Positions 23,844 to 34,985 of a stretch of 64,000 nt of DNA are shown here, piece after piece. Position numbers and translations under genes: made by a program. The notes beneath the pieces were generated by a model. The model saw only the letters and a list, made by a program, of their open reading frames with translations, searched no databases and was not told where the DNA came from. The DNA comes from Buddleja alternifolia (lineage: Eukaryota > Streptophyta > Magnoliopsida > Lamiales > Scrophulariaceae): assembly GCA_019426215.1 (NCBI GenBank), contig CM033394.1, positions 23,580,195 to 23,644,194 of the forward strand, in the 5' to 3' direction. Position 1 is the stretch's first letter, and the number at the start of each line of letters is the position of its first letter.

Positions 23844-24720
23844 TGCTGAAAGTTTGAAAGTTTTTTGAGAGAGAGAAATATTTGCCTTGAGAAAGATGAA
23901 GATTTTTACAGTAGAGAGAATTTGTGAGAGTGATAAAATCTGACTGTAAAGACCTTGAAGGGTTTAAATAGAGGCAAAAATTAACTTTTCAATGGTTACG
24001 ATGTTGACACGTGGTCAGTCAAAGAGTTTGAATTTTGAAAGGAGTCAAATCTGATGCGTTTTAGGAAAATACGGATGCAAAAAGTGCGGTAAAATAGTTT
24101 ATCAGTTACCGAAAAATGCGAAATTTTGGGATCCGCACTTACCAAATTAATTGAAAGATGTTTGAAAAGATTTGAAATTTTCAACATGAAATACACGTGC
24201 TTGATAATACATTGACACGTAATCAGACTCGTGCAGACCTGAACTGTCTCGGTTTTAGATAAATGTCAATAACCGTCAGTTTGATTTGATAGACACGTGT
24301 GGGTAGTTATCAAATCTAATCTTTTATACTTATCCACACGCGATCCTTTTATCGATGAAAACTATGCAAGATTTTAAACTAATTTTCTTAGCGTTATTGT
24401 GGGAATTTCTTTAACGCTTAAAACTTTTGAAGAACAAAATTTAATTTTGTAAAGTTTGTGATAAAGTCAATCACTTGAATTTAGAAATGACAATTTTATT
24501 TTGAGATTGACTTCGTCATGCATAAAGATAAGCGCTAGTGATTAATGCATATAATTTTAAATTATTTTTTATCACAGTCGCTTATAAATTGTTATATTAC
24601 AATTTTAAAGTTCCCCCTAAAATTGATGACTTATTTCAGATTTTGTCAAAACGCTTTAGACATAAACATAAGGTGGATTTCCCCTAAATTATATGCTTAT
24701 TAAATATGATGCTTTATGAT
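23844..24720 (-). promoter_or_regulatory. Promoter-like spacer between Sire-2 pol and env-like gene
   Basis: No coding sequence. On the minus strand it has a TATA-like TATTTAAA at 23970-23963, about 120 bp before the env-like ATG, followed by a CT-rich leader like a plant 5' UTR (repeated TCTCTCTC and CTTTC words). Upstream are three palindromic G-boxes CACGTG at 24294-24299, 24194-24199 and 24008-24013, and a further ACGT core at 24217. The TATA word and its distance from the ATG are conserved in Sire-4. I infer an internal promoter for the env-like gene; expression is not shown. Confidence 0.5.
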
Positions 24721-27700
24721 TTAAGCGTTTAAATCAATCATACCTAATTCACTTCTCAAAGTGGGAAAGCGTTGTTCGTTGAGCGCTTTGGTGAAGATAT
24801 CTGCCAATTGTTTGTCAGTTCCAATGAAGTGCATGGAGATATCTTTCTTTTGAACATGGTCACGCAAGAAATGGTATCTAATGTCAATGTGTTTAGTTCT
24901 AGAATGAAGGACAGGATTTTGGGTCATAGCTAAAGCGCTTTGGTTATCACAATGGATTGGGGTAGGACCTAGGATAATTCCATAGTCTCTAAGTTGTTGC
25001 CTCATCCAAAGAATTTGCGCACAACAGCTCCCAGCGGCTATATATTCTGCCTCAGCGGTAGAAGTCGCTATGGATTGTTGTTTCTTACTATGCCACGAAA
25101 CTAGTCTATCACCTAGAAATTGACATGTACCACTAATACTTTTCCTATCTATTTTGCATCCTGCAAAATCTGCGTCTGAATAACCAATTAGTTCAAAAGG
25201 AGAGTCCCGTGGATACCATAAGCCCACATTTTGTGTGCCTTTTAGGTATTTAAGGATTCTCTTGGCATCATTTAAGTGTGATTCTCTAGGATCAGTTTGA
25301 AATCGTGCACACATGCATACTGAAAACATAATTTCCGGTCTACTAGCGGTAAGATAAAGAAGTGATCCAATGATACCTCTATAGTTAGTGATATCAATTT
25401 TCTTCCCACTTTCATCTTTATCTAACTTAAGCGTTTGGCTCATTGGAATTTTTGAAGATGATGCATTTTCCATACCAAATTTCTTAATCATATCTTTTGT
25501 ATATTTAACTTGGTTTATAAATATTCCATTAGGGAGTTGTTTAACTTGTAATCCTAAGAAGAAAGTTAATTCACCCATCATACTAATTTCAAATTGATCT
25601 TGCATCATTTTCGAAAATTTCTCACGCAATCGCTTATTTGTAGAACCAAATATAATATCATCAACATAAATTTGGACTAAGAGAATATCTTCATTATGGG
25701 TAATTTTAAATAACGTTGTGTCAATGCTGCCTTTTGAAAAGCCTTTACCTATAAGGAAGATAGAGAGAGTGTCATATTGTGCTCTTGGTGCTTGTTTAAG
25801 GCTATAGAGTGCCTTATCCAGCTTATAGACCATACTTTTTCCATGGTTGTTGATGAATCCTGGAGGTTTCTCCACATAGACTTCTTCTTGGAGTTTACCA
25901 TTCAAGAAAGCACTCTTCACGTCCATTTGGTACAACGTGAATTTGTTGAATGCGGCAAACGCTAGGAACATGCGAATTGCTTCAAGACGGGCTACTGGGG
26001 CGTATGTCTCATCAAAATCAATACCCTCTTCTTGACAATAACCCTGAGCGACTAGTCTGGCTTTGTTTCTTATAACAATGCCATCTTCGTCCATCTTGTC
26101 CCTAAAAACCCATCTAGTCCCAATAACTCCTTGATAAGTTGGCCTTGGTACTAGAGTCCAAACCTTGCTTCTCTCAAATTGGTTAAGCTCTTCTTGCATT
26201 GCTTCAACCCTACTTGAATCACTGAGCGCTTCATCCACTTTCTTTGGTTCCATTTGAGATAAAAAACTTGCGAACACGGCCTCATTAATTATAGCTGACC
26301 TAGTTCTAACAGGTGCTTCCATATCTCCAATTACTAGCTCTGGTGGATGGCTTCTAAGCCATTTACGGTCTGGTTGGAAAGGATTGAGAGACTCTTGGTC
26401 ATCAATCGCTTGATCCCTATTTGTCTCTGGCGCAGTCGCTTCATCATTCACAGTTCCAGTTTGATCTTGATGATTATTCTCTTCATGATCATCAGCGATT
26501 CGCACTTTACCATCATTTGTAACCTCACGAGTAACCTTAGGAATAGGCACAAAGATCTCATCATCAGCGTCATCATCACTATCATCATTGAGGTTAATTT
26601 GTGATGCTTGTTGGGCAAGATCTTCAATTCCTACATCATTAGGATTAACCTTACTCGGTTCTTGGTTAACATCATCAAACACAACATGAATGGATTCTTC
26701 AACCTTCGATTTGATCTTATTTAGGATGCAAAAACTCTTTCTATTCTTGGCATAGCCTAGAAAGATTCCCTCATCCACTTTAGGATCAAAAGTCTTTGGG
26801 CTGTGGGATCCATTATTATGAATGAAACATTTTGAACCGAATACATGAAAATATGAGATGTTAGGCTTACGTCCCTTCCACAACTCATATGGAGTCTTCT
26901 CATGTTGCTTGTTGATCATACACCGGTTCTGAGTGTAGCAAGCTGTGTTGATGGCTTCGGCCCAAAACCTTTGAGGCAGCTTAGACTCTGCAAGCATTGT
27001 CCTAGCGGCTTCTTTAAGCGTTCTGTTCCGTCGCTCAGCAACTCCATTTTGTTGAGGTGTTCTAGGAGCAGAATACTCATGAAGTATTCCAAAATTTGTA
27101 CAAAACTTCTCAACAAATTGGTTAGTAAATTCAGTTCCTCTATCGCTTCTCATTCTCGTCACTTTTAGATCTTTTGAATTTTGCAATTGACGGATTAGCG
27201 CTGTGAGCTTGACACTAGTTTCATCTTTGGTCGCTAGAAATTCTACCCATGTGTAGCGAGAGAAATCATCAACCATTACTAGCGTGTATTTTTTACCACT
27301 AACACTCATGATTTGAATGGGACTAAACAAATCTAAATGCAATAGTTCAAGAATTCTAGAAGTAGGTAGACATGGTTTCTTCTTAAAAGATGATTTAACT
27401 TGTTTACCCATTTGACATGCATCACATAAGCGATTCTTTTGAAAGGAACCCTTAGGTAATCCCTCTACAAGATTTAGTGATATTAACTGAGAGATTGACT
27501 TAAAGTTGAGGTGATTTATTTTTCTATGCCATAACCAACCCAATTCATTTTGACTTTTAGCAATAAAGCATGTGGGGTTGTTATCAAATGTAGAATCCCA
27601 ATCCACTAAATACACATTATTTGTTCTTTTTCCTCTTAATTTAGTAGACTTAGTCTTAGCGTCATTGACATAGCAGAAGTCGCTTGAAAAATTGACATCA

Positions 27701-27963
27701 AAGCCTTTATCAAAAAATTGACTAATGCTCAACAAATTATGCTTAAGACCCTCAACATAATATACATCACTGATCATGATGTTCCCCCTATGCATGATAC
27801 CTATACCTTTGGTTTTACCTTTGGAGTTATCACCGAATATAACTTGAGGACCGTTGGTTGTACGATAGTTGATCAAGAGATCCTTTGAGCCAGTCATGTG
27901 CCTTGACGACCCACTATCGATGTACCAAACTGAAGTGTCGGTGTTGGCTCTAGGTACCTGCAT
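24721..27963 (-). CDS. pol: Sire-2 Pol polyprotein, uninterrupted
   Basis: A 1080-residue open frame from the ATG at 27963 (TAA directly before it), starting 13 bases past the gag stop in another frame. Order: aspartic protease (DSG, residues 16-18), gag-pre-integrase with HxxxH and LCDACQMGK, integrase core with D211, D274 and E310 (exact D,D35E spacing), an acidic linker, reverse transcriptase with YVDD at 766-769 followed by IIFGSTN (a Sirevirus-like signature), and RNase H1 with SDADFAG (D930), STAEAEY and the terminal DIFTKAL. Together these mature the particle, copy RNA to DNA and integrate it. One oddity: the usual PRAWY in RT reads PRAQY, so the enzyme may be impaired. Length fits a complete copia pol. 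Confidence 0.9.
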   Translation of the reverse strand: MQVPRANTDTSVWYIDSGSSRHMTGSKDLLINYRTTNGPQVIFGDNSKGKTKGIGIMHRGNIMISDVYYVEGLKHNLLSISQFFDKGFDVNFSSDFCYVNDAKTKSTKLRGKRTNNVYLVDWDSTFDNNPTCFIAKSQNELGWLWHRKINHLNFKSISQLISLNLVEGLPKGSFQKNRLCDACQMGKQVKSSFKKKPCLPTSRILELLHLDLFSPIQIMSVSGKKYTLVMVDDFSRYTWVEFLATKDETSVKLTALIRQLQNSKDLKVTRMRSDRGTEFTNQFVEKFCTNFGILHEYSAPRTPQQNGVAERRNRTLKEAARTMLAESKLPQRFWAEAINTACYTQNRCMINKQHEKTPYELWKGRKPNISYFHVFGSKCFIHNNGSHSPKTFDPKVDEGIFLGYAKNRKSFCILNKIKSKVEESIHVVFDDVNQEPSKVNPNDVGIEDLAQQASQINLNDDSDDDADDEIFVPIPKVTREVTNDGKVRIADDHEENNHQDQTGTVNDEATAPETNRDQAIDDQESLNPFQPDRKWLRSHPPELVIGDMEAPVRTRSAIINEAVFASFLSQMEPKKVDEALSDSSRVEAMQEELNQFERSKVWTLVPRPTYQGVIGTRWVFRDKMDEDGIVIRNKARLVAQGYCQEEGIDFDETYAPVARLEAIRMFLAFAAFNKFTLYQMDVKSAFLNGKLQEEVYVEKPPGFINNHGKSMVYKLDKALYSLKQAPRAQYDTLSIFLIGKGFSKGSIDTTLFKITHNEDILLVQIYVDDIIFGSTNKRLREKFSKMMQDQFEISMMGELTFFLGLQVKQLPNGIFINQVKYTKDMIKKFGMENASSSKIPMSQTLKLDKDESGKKIDITNYRGIIGSLLYLTASRPEIMFSVCMCARFQTDPRESHLNDAKRILKYLKGTQNVGLWYPRDSPFELIGYSDADFAGCKIDRKSISGTCQFLGDRLVSWHSKKQQSIATSTAEAEYIAAGSCCAQILWMRQQLRDYGIILGPTPIHCDNQSALAMTQNPVLHSRTKHIDIRYHFLRDHVQKKDISMHFIGTDKQLADIFTKALNEQRFPTLRSELGMIDLNA

Positions 27964-30143
27964 TTAAAGGGCAGTTCTAATTCTTCTTAGGTTCCCATGT
28001 TGTTTTGGGTCCTTCAATGTTAGTAGCTTTGGCTTGAATTAAAACTTTTGGAACCCATATTTGCCTTGTCTTCATTACGGGAAGATTGGTCTTCTTGGGT
28101 TTCGGTTTGTGTTGTGTGTGCTTTATGGGTGTATAGTAATATCCTCGATTATAATAGTAATCATAATCGTAATCATAGTCATAATCATAATTATCTTAGT
28201 ATCGATAATATGATCTTGACTGTCTTGAATATTGACGCTGGTATTTCCTTGGCGCTGGCTTGGGTTGCACTTTTGGTGCTGAACGCTTAGCGCTTGATTC
28301 ACAGTGTTCAGGCTTACCTTTAGCCTTTTGAGCGTTTGGATGAGTCCCTTTTTGTGAATCATTTGCTTTAGCCTTACCCTTGTTTGAGTCAGCTTTGGCT
28401 TTCTCATTGGGCCTCGTACCGTTGTCGCTAGGTTCATTTAGCGTTTGACTTGGTGAACCTTTCTCAACAAAGAGAACACCCTTTTCTTTGTTGTTTTCCG
28501 TAACATTAGATTTATTTGGTTGTTTACCGAATTTATTGTAGCCTAAACCGATCTTTTCACCATATAATCTAATTACTTCAGTCATATTATCCAACTTTCT
28601 AGAAGCTTTTGATAATGATGAGATGAGCTGCTCTGATTTGGCAAGTCTAGCGATCAAATCAGCTTCTCTCTTGACTATTATATCAAGATCGCTTTTCAAT
28701 TGAATAATCTCACTCTCAAGTGATTGGTTCTTCTCAATGCATTGTTGTTGAACTTTCAACTCTGCTTTGAGAGTTACTTTATCTCTTGTGAGTGATGAGA
28801 TAATAGCGAGATCATTTTGATATATTTTGGCGGCCTCTACAATCTTTATAATATTCATTGACTTTGTCATGTAATTCATCATAAGAAAGAGGATGAGATA
28901 ATTCATTGGTTACCTCTGGTAGTGATTCGTCAGACGCTTTATCTTCTTTTGCCATGAGACAGATCAACGCTGAGTCGCTTGTAGGCTCATCATCACTACT
29001 TTCATCTGATGATTCCAAGTCCTCTTCAGGTGCGGGAAATGGTTCAGATTCCGCTAGCAAACCTTGTTGGCGAAGGTTGCTCCTGAATTGGTTTCTATCC
29101 ACATAGTCTTGCCTTGTGGGCTTAGACACATTTGGATAAGGGCAATTTACCTAGTAGTGCCCTGGTTTCCTGCAATTATAACACAAGTTAGTTTTCATTT
29201 CTTGTTCAGTGGATAATCGCTTTGATCCAACTGGCGCTAAAAGATTCTGTGTAGGCGATGGAGGTGCTTGATATAGAACTGGCGCAACTGGTTGAGGTGC
29301 TGAGTATACTGGCGCTTGATACTGAGGCGCTGGTGCTGGGGGAGGAGTTTGAAATGATGCTTGTCCAATAGGATTTCTCTTTTCATATCTTAGAAATTTC
29401 TTGAATTTCTTGACTAATAAGGCCATTTGCTTTTCTTCATTTGATTCCACTGGTTTGACCTCACTAACCGCTTTACCCTTATTTTTGGTGGTAGCGATTA
29501 AAGCTCCTGATTCAGTCGCTGAAGTTGTTGTGTCGCTAACTTCTCCTAACTCGAATTCAAATGCCTTTAACTATGAAAACACATGTTCTGGAGTAAGAGT
29601 CTCCAAAGTATGTGATTCTCTCATAGCAACTGTCTTGATCAAGTATTTACTTGGAAGACTTCTGAATATCTTATTGACCATTTCCTTGTTGGTCAAATCT
29701 TTATCTAATGTCGCTAACTCAGTAATGAGCAAGGTGAATCTTTTGTCCAATTGTTCTAGCATCTCACTGGGCTGCATTTTGAAATGTTCAAATCTTTGCA
29801 TAGCTATGGAGAGCTTGTTCTCCTTCATTTGTGCTGAACCTTCGCACACAATGGCCAACTTATCCCATATTTCTTTGGAGGTTTTACATTGCTTGATCTT
29901 GTTGAATAATGCATCATTATCTCCTAGCGCTGAGTAAAGTGCACTTCGTCCAACATTATCCAGATTAGCTCTTTTTCTATCCTCTGGCATCCATTCTATC
30001 TTAGATTTCTCGACATAACCATCTGGAGTAGCCTCGGTCGCTCCAGGGGCTCGAGTTACAACTTTCATAATCTAAATGGGGCCATCTGTAATCACATCAC
30101 ACATTTCATTATCGCACGAACATAAATATGCGAATGCTCTTGT

Positions 30144-30232
30144 AACGCCCTCAAATTTAATCCTAAAGAATCCAACACGAAAGCATCAACACGCCCTCAA
30201 TTTAATCCTAAAGAATCCAACACGAAAGCGTT
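30144..30232. repeat. Tandem pair (~44 bp) at the solo LTR edge
   Basis: Two copies of a unit carrying AACACGAAAGC and TTTAATCCTAAAGAATCC, starting with the CGCCCTC of the LTR terminus. The terminal region of the LTR has thus been duplicated. Confidence 0.8.
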
Positions 30233-30694
30233 ATCCTATCCTTACAGAAGTACAAACCAAATTCTGGACACAATTAAACAATTCATCTTATCGGGTCACA
30301 ACCCCAATACATCAACTAAATAGCTATGCGAACTTAATATACATGAGTCAATCTACATCATTCACCTCTAGGATAGTCCGAGTTTATACTCCGATCCTTC
30401 AAGCTAGTTTCACTTCTCGACTTGCCTATAACTGGAAGGAAGAAAGTGAAGTACATAAGCAAAGGCTTAGTGAGCGCCAGTATACGTGTGAAAGGTGCTT
30501 AAAATAGTTTTTAGACCCCAAAGTGATAAATTAATAAGGTGAAAACAATAATAGTTTCTATTTTTCAAACGCTCATTAAAAGGCGAGTAAGAATGACATT
30601 TGCGTTCAAGCAGTAGCTGGTATGACACCAGGATCTTAGTATACATACGATAAAGTTTTAAAACATGCATTTTTAAAAGTGTGCAGTCAATGTA

Positions 30695-30812
30695 AGTACC
30701 ACGTACAAGACTCAATGCAAGGATCATGTACAAGACTCAATGCAAGTATAATGTACAAGACTCAATGCAAGTATCATGTACCAGACTCAATGCAAGTATC
30801 ATGTACAAGACA
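30695..30812. repeat. 25-bp tandem repeat, about 4.5 units
   Basis: The units contain GTACAAGACTCAATGCAAG with one or two changes each, head to tail with no spacers, inside the solo LTR. This is a minisatellite, not a CRISPR array. Confidence 0.85.
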
Positions 30813-32736
30813 TGTTTAAGTAACACAAACACGTCACGCTTAAGCAGTAGGGGGCCATGTTAGCAATACTATCGCGTCCGATGATTTACCCATAGCACTT
30901 TGGGTCCCTCTGCTTCTTCCTTATCACCCCTGAACACGCGGCTTAAAAGCCATCACCTTATACCTCCCCACGCAGGCTCGCGATGACCGATTTGGTCATA
31001 TCCGGAATATGCCACACGATAAATGACCCATGCACCCTCAGAGCACTCCGTCCTAGATGCATGGATCTGGACGTGGATAGCGGGAACTGTTTAAGACCGC
31101 AAGCCCATGCTTGACCGGCCGAACCCTGCCCTATCCGTCGCCCGACCTTGGGCCCAACACAACCACGCAAGATGAAACATGTCACAAGAACACCATCACG
31201 ACAAATGATCATGATACAAGAACCAAATGATGGAGTACTTCCACGAATCCATAAAAACCGATGTTTATTTTGAAATCATGCTTGCAAAATATGCATTTGA
31301 AACAAGTATGCAATCATGTATGTCACGAATGATTAAATGAAGCGTTTTGGCTCACGAAGGAATATTGAATCGCGCAAATATTTTTTTTTTCAGAATTTCA
31401 TTAAAAGAATGTTTTCTTGAAATCATTTTCACAAAACCTGCCTGGAAAATTATTCTCGCAAGATATGTCTTTGAAACGTGCCAAGAAATGGTTAATGCAA
31501 ATTGAGTCCATGATTTGATTTGAAAGTGTTGAAATTCATTTTCATGTGAAGTATTGAAAGCATGATGAAAGTATATAGATATATATACGACGTGCTCCTT
31601 CCAGTTTTGAAAGACATATAACTATAATTTTGAGAGGCACTCACACTACGTCCAAGTTTATACGGCGTTGTCCTTGTTTGTCTCACCGACAACACCTGCT
31701 AAGCGAAATTATATCAGAAACTCATTTTCTAACTCGTCTAAAGTCCACCCGGGGTAGTCTATGAGGTCCTAATAACTATACAAACATGCACAACAAGTTA
31801 CCTTAATGAAAACTAGGCTTAATTTCAATCTTCCCCAAAAGGTCGATAAGAGGCATAAAAACAGATTTGTGCAGTTTTAGTGTAAGAATTGTTAAAAAAT
31901 CATAACTCAATAATTGTGAGTGAAATTTTTTCATAAATGTTCTAAATTTGTTAAAAGACCTTAGATAAATGTTTCAAAGGTAAATGGTCACTTAAAATGT
32001 GGCTATTTTATTCAAAACCGAAGTAAAATTGTGTTTAATTTTTACTGGGGCAATATTACTTTAAAATTCATATAAAATCACCCTTTAATCCAATAAGCCC
32101 CAATTTCATACACAACAACCCCAATACATATGATTATCCCCTGTTCAAAATAAAGTTCGTAAGAACCCCAAATGATGTCTCAAACAAACATTTTGAAATC
32201 CCGTAAGGCTTCTGGCAGTCTATACTTAACAATTTCCATAATTCACATTACAACTCTAAAAATCCCACACAATTCCAGAAATATTTTAGACATGCAGTAA
32301 CATACACAGTAAACGTTTTGAACTCAAATAACATTTCTTCATTCCGATACAATTCTTTGAAATCAGCAGCAGATTTAAAGACCCAACTTACAATTGTCAT
32401 GCATGTGTGATTTCTTCATTTAAGCCTTTAGGTTAGTTACTACAAATTGTAAATTTAAGCTTAAAACTCATAGATCTACTCTTCTAATACCCATGCAATA
32501 ACATTTTCAAAGCACATTTAGCCTCTACCATTACCTACTAATATAAGATCAAGGAATTACAAGTTACCTTTAATGCTACCCACAAGTGTGAAGATGGTTG
32601 AGGTTGAAGCTAATATACTAATTTGTATCTATCTATATATAACTTGAATGGAAGGATGAAGAGGGTTGAAGATGATGAAAATGGAGAAGAAGAGTGAAGA
32701 GATATTTTCTTGTAAGGAAAATGATGAAGTTGTGGC

Positions 32737-32767
<31 letters not shown>

Positions 32768-33225
32768 CTATGGTGTGATGGTGGGGTGGTCGGTCAAGCC
32801 CACCTTCCACCCCTTTATTTATTATTTTTTTTTTTTTTTTAAAGTGAAATGAAAGTGGAATTTACTAATTATTGGTGTATTTGGCAATTTACTAATTCAA
32901 CTTCTCTCCTAGTGTCTAGTTAAATTTTGGTTCTATTCCTTTAATCTACATAAGATGTATAATATAATATCCCTCTTGAACATATGTTTAAGATCCTAGA
33001 TCATGTCCTAATGCTTTAGATAGTAACTAGTCGACTAAAAAAAAAAAAAAACTCGGGCATCACAGCTCTAAGTTTCCAAAAATCATAGTTTGATTCTACC
33101 AACTTAGGCATTTTGTTAAAAGCCATAATGAGATTTTTTAAAGAGAGATTTTAAAAGCGATTAATTTTAAAAATGGATCTGAACAAGCAGTTACGCTCGG
33201 AAACGCTTAGGTTTCTACTTCAACT

Positions 33226-33237
33226 GCTCTGATACCA
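33226..33237 (-). other. Sire-2 primer binding site
   Basis: The minus strand reads TGGTATCAGAGC (initiator Met tRNA complement), two bases inside the 5' LTR. Confidence 0.9.
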
Positions 33238-33239
33238 CT

Positions 33240-34750
33240 TGATGGTCCCAAGTGGCATACGAAAGGGACTAGAAGGGGGGGTTGAATAGACCTTGAAGTT
33301 TTTTTCGACTTCAAAAATTTCGTATCACTTTAAGGGTTTGAACGCTTTAGATGACTGAGCGCTTGGGTCAGACGCTTCAGAAAAAAGTTAACTTAGACTT
33401 TGTGATTTTAGCAGTTTACCAAAGTAGGGCAACACTTAGATCGCTTAATCAGGGTTAGCACAGCGAAAATGAGTTTTAGCGTTCTTTCAGTTAATTTAAT
33501 CGCTTTGCACTTTAACTTGTCTCTTTCAAAGATAAATGATGTAAGAACAATAATAATAAGACAAATAAGGTAAATAACACAAGATATATAAGGTTCACTG
33601 GGTTGTGTAATCCCAGCTACGTCCTTTTTCTCCTTTTTCACTTGGAGGAATTTACTGGAATGATTTTCGAAGAGTCAGATAGAATCTTCTACACAATAGT
33701 AAAAGGGTGAAGATGATCTTGGGCTCCTTGATCACACAGACTTCAGCATCAATGAAGATCGTCTTCTTCAAGCTTCTCTCACTCAGAAATACTGCCTGAA
33801 AGGGTTCAACAACTTCTCTCACTCAGATGAAAAGTTGAGTTTTGTCACTACGGTTTTGTTTATTTTTGAAAAGATCAAACAACTTGGAATATCTCAGTTG
33901 GAATTTGAATTTCTTCTTTGGAAGATGTTTGAGAAATTTGTGACTGTCTGGAATGTAGATAAAAAGCTTGAAAGATTTGGCTATGGAGTTTCTAAGCTTT
34001 TTCTCAGCAAGTTTCTCTTGTGTTTTTTTACGTAAATGTCTCTTGTAAAAATTGTATCTCTCTATTTAGGGTTTGCTGGGGTAAGGTATTTATAGGCAAT
34101 TTATTGGGATTTGTCCGTTCGACACATGCAGGAGCGTGCCTTTCACGGGGCACATGAGTATACCTTTTCTCTGACATTCCTGAAAGTTCGCTGAAGCCGA
34201 TTGGACGGGAGCAGCTGAATTTCCGAATTTTCTGACAGTCTGGTCAAAAGGTGGCTTGTCCACAAGTCACATTAGCTTAGCACAATTAATGCTCTTATCA
34301 GGCATTTAATGCATTTTGAATTTAATTCCCGTTGGAAATAAATGCCCGTCGAATGATTGCATTTAAGTCCTTCATGACTTGAGGATTTATTTCAGGTGAT
34401 TCTGACATAAGTCGCTTGAAGGGTTTCGAGCGCTTGATCCATAAACCCTGAAATGAGATCTCTTAACGTTTGATAGACGCTAAGAACAAAATCTTTATCT
34501 CCGGTTGACTTCAGACGCTGTTCTTCAACTTCTTCTCTAATAAACTCACCTAGAATTCTACTAGCGATTCAGTCACTAAGACTTAGTCTAAATTCTACAA
34601 AGATAAAAATTACAAGCCTATAATAAATTACAACCTTCAAACGCTTATACATCATTCTATGAAAAACGGAAACTTACATTGTATTTTTGAGGTCTAACAT
34701 TAAATCCTATCTTGTCATCATCAAAACATCTAACATGAAATTTCCTAACA
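33240..34750 (-). repeat. Sire-2 5' LTR (1.51 kb)
   Basis: On the minus strand it starts TGTTAGGAAATTTC and ends GGGACCATCA. It is complete. Its outer end joins the gag of Sire-3 at the word GGCCCC, marking the insertion point. Confidence 0.9.
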
Positions 34751-34870
34751 GGGGCCATCTTAAATTACATCACACATTTCATTATCGCAAGAACATAAGT
34801 ACGCGAATGCTCTAAGTTTCCAAGAATCATAGTTTGACTCTACCAACTTAGGCATTTTGTTAAAAGCCAT
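34751..34870 (-). pseudogene. gag: Sire-3 gag N-terminal fragment
   Basis: About 40 codons from the ATG, almost the same as the start of Sire-1 gag (KLVESNYDSWKLRAFAY, then LCSCDNEMCDVI), with a TAA just before the junction. It is cut off by the Sire-2 5' LTR. Confidence 0.85.
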
Positions 34871-34985
34871 AATGTGATGTTTTGAGAGAAAGTTTTAAAA
34901 CGACTAAGTTTAGAAAAATTGGATCTATACAAGCAGTTATGCTCAGAAACGCTTAGGTTTCAACTTCAACCGCTCTGATACCACT

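Larger units (their letters stand above)
30141..33064 (-). mobile_element. Solo LTR (2.9 kb) inserted in Sire-2 gag
   Basis: It begins TGTAACGCCC and ends GGGCATCACA, imperfect inverted ends typical of large Ty3/gypsy (chromovirus-type) LTRs, and is flanked by the exact 5-bp duplication GCTCT (30136-30140 and 33065-33069). The gag sequence of Sire-1 runs unbroken across the site, which proves the insertion. It has no PBS, PPT or coding region, so it is a solo LTR. Orientation is inferred from a minus-strand (TA)n TATA-like run at about 32738-32767 followed by a CT-rich leader; strand is less sure than the boundaries. Confidence 0.85.
27977..33126 (-). pseudogene. gag: Sire-2 gag, split by a solo LTR and frameshifted
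   Basis: The ATG at 33126 opens MAFNKMPKLVES. The coding region is interrupted after about 20 codons by the solo LTR at 30141-33064 and resumes at 30140. It shows the same parts as Sire-1 gag: helical UBN2-like domain, Pro/Ala/Gln-rich part, CCHC knuckle (CYNCRKPGHY; the codons after it are disturbed near 29150), acidic region, coiled coil, and a Lys-rich tail ending at TAG 27977-27979. Additional frame breaks lie near 29571, 29150, 28850 and 28190. The particle protein cannot be made from this copy, so its intact pol is stranded. Confidence 0.8.
17637..34750 (-). mobile_element. Sire-2: nearly complete Sirevirus with env-like gene
   Basis: On the minus strand: 5' LTR (33240-34750), PBS, gag (split by a solo LTR), pol, a 0.9-kb promoter-like spacer, a 4.4-kb env-like gene, PPT and 3' LTR (17637-19125). 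Without the nested LTR it is about 14.2 kb, long for Ty1/copia but in keeping with Sireviruses carrying an env-like ORF. The two LTRs resemble each other more than the other Sirevirus LTRs here (shared TCTCTTT-AAAGATAAATGATG region), supporting one element. The 5' end sits in the gag of Sire-3. The outer 20-odd bases of the 3' LTR are missing, so no target duplication remains. Confidence 0.85.

Noticed and set aside
30695..30812. Regular 25-bp repeats that could be taken for a CRISPR array
   Set aside because: The units are contiguous with no spacers and lie inside an LTR of a plant retrotransposon; this is a minisatellite.
32610..32810. ORF with a Tyr-Ile repeat on the minus strand
   Set aside because: It is just the (TA)n microsatellite and CT-rich leader of the solo LTR read as protein.
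30141..33064. Reading the 2.9-kb insert as a complete non-autonomous element (LARD or TRIM)
   Set aside because: No PBS, no PPT and no pair of terminal direct repeats beyond the 44-bp duplication at one end; a solo LTR explains TG..CA ends plus TSD.
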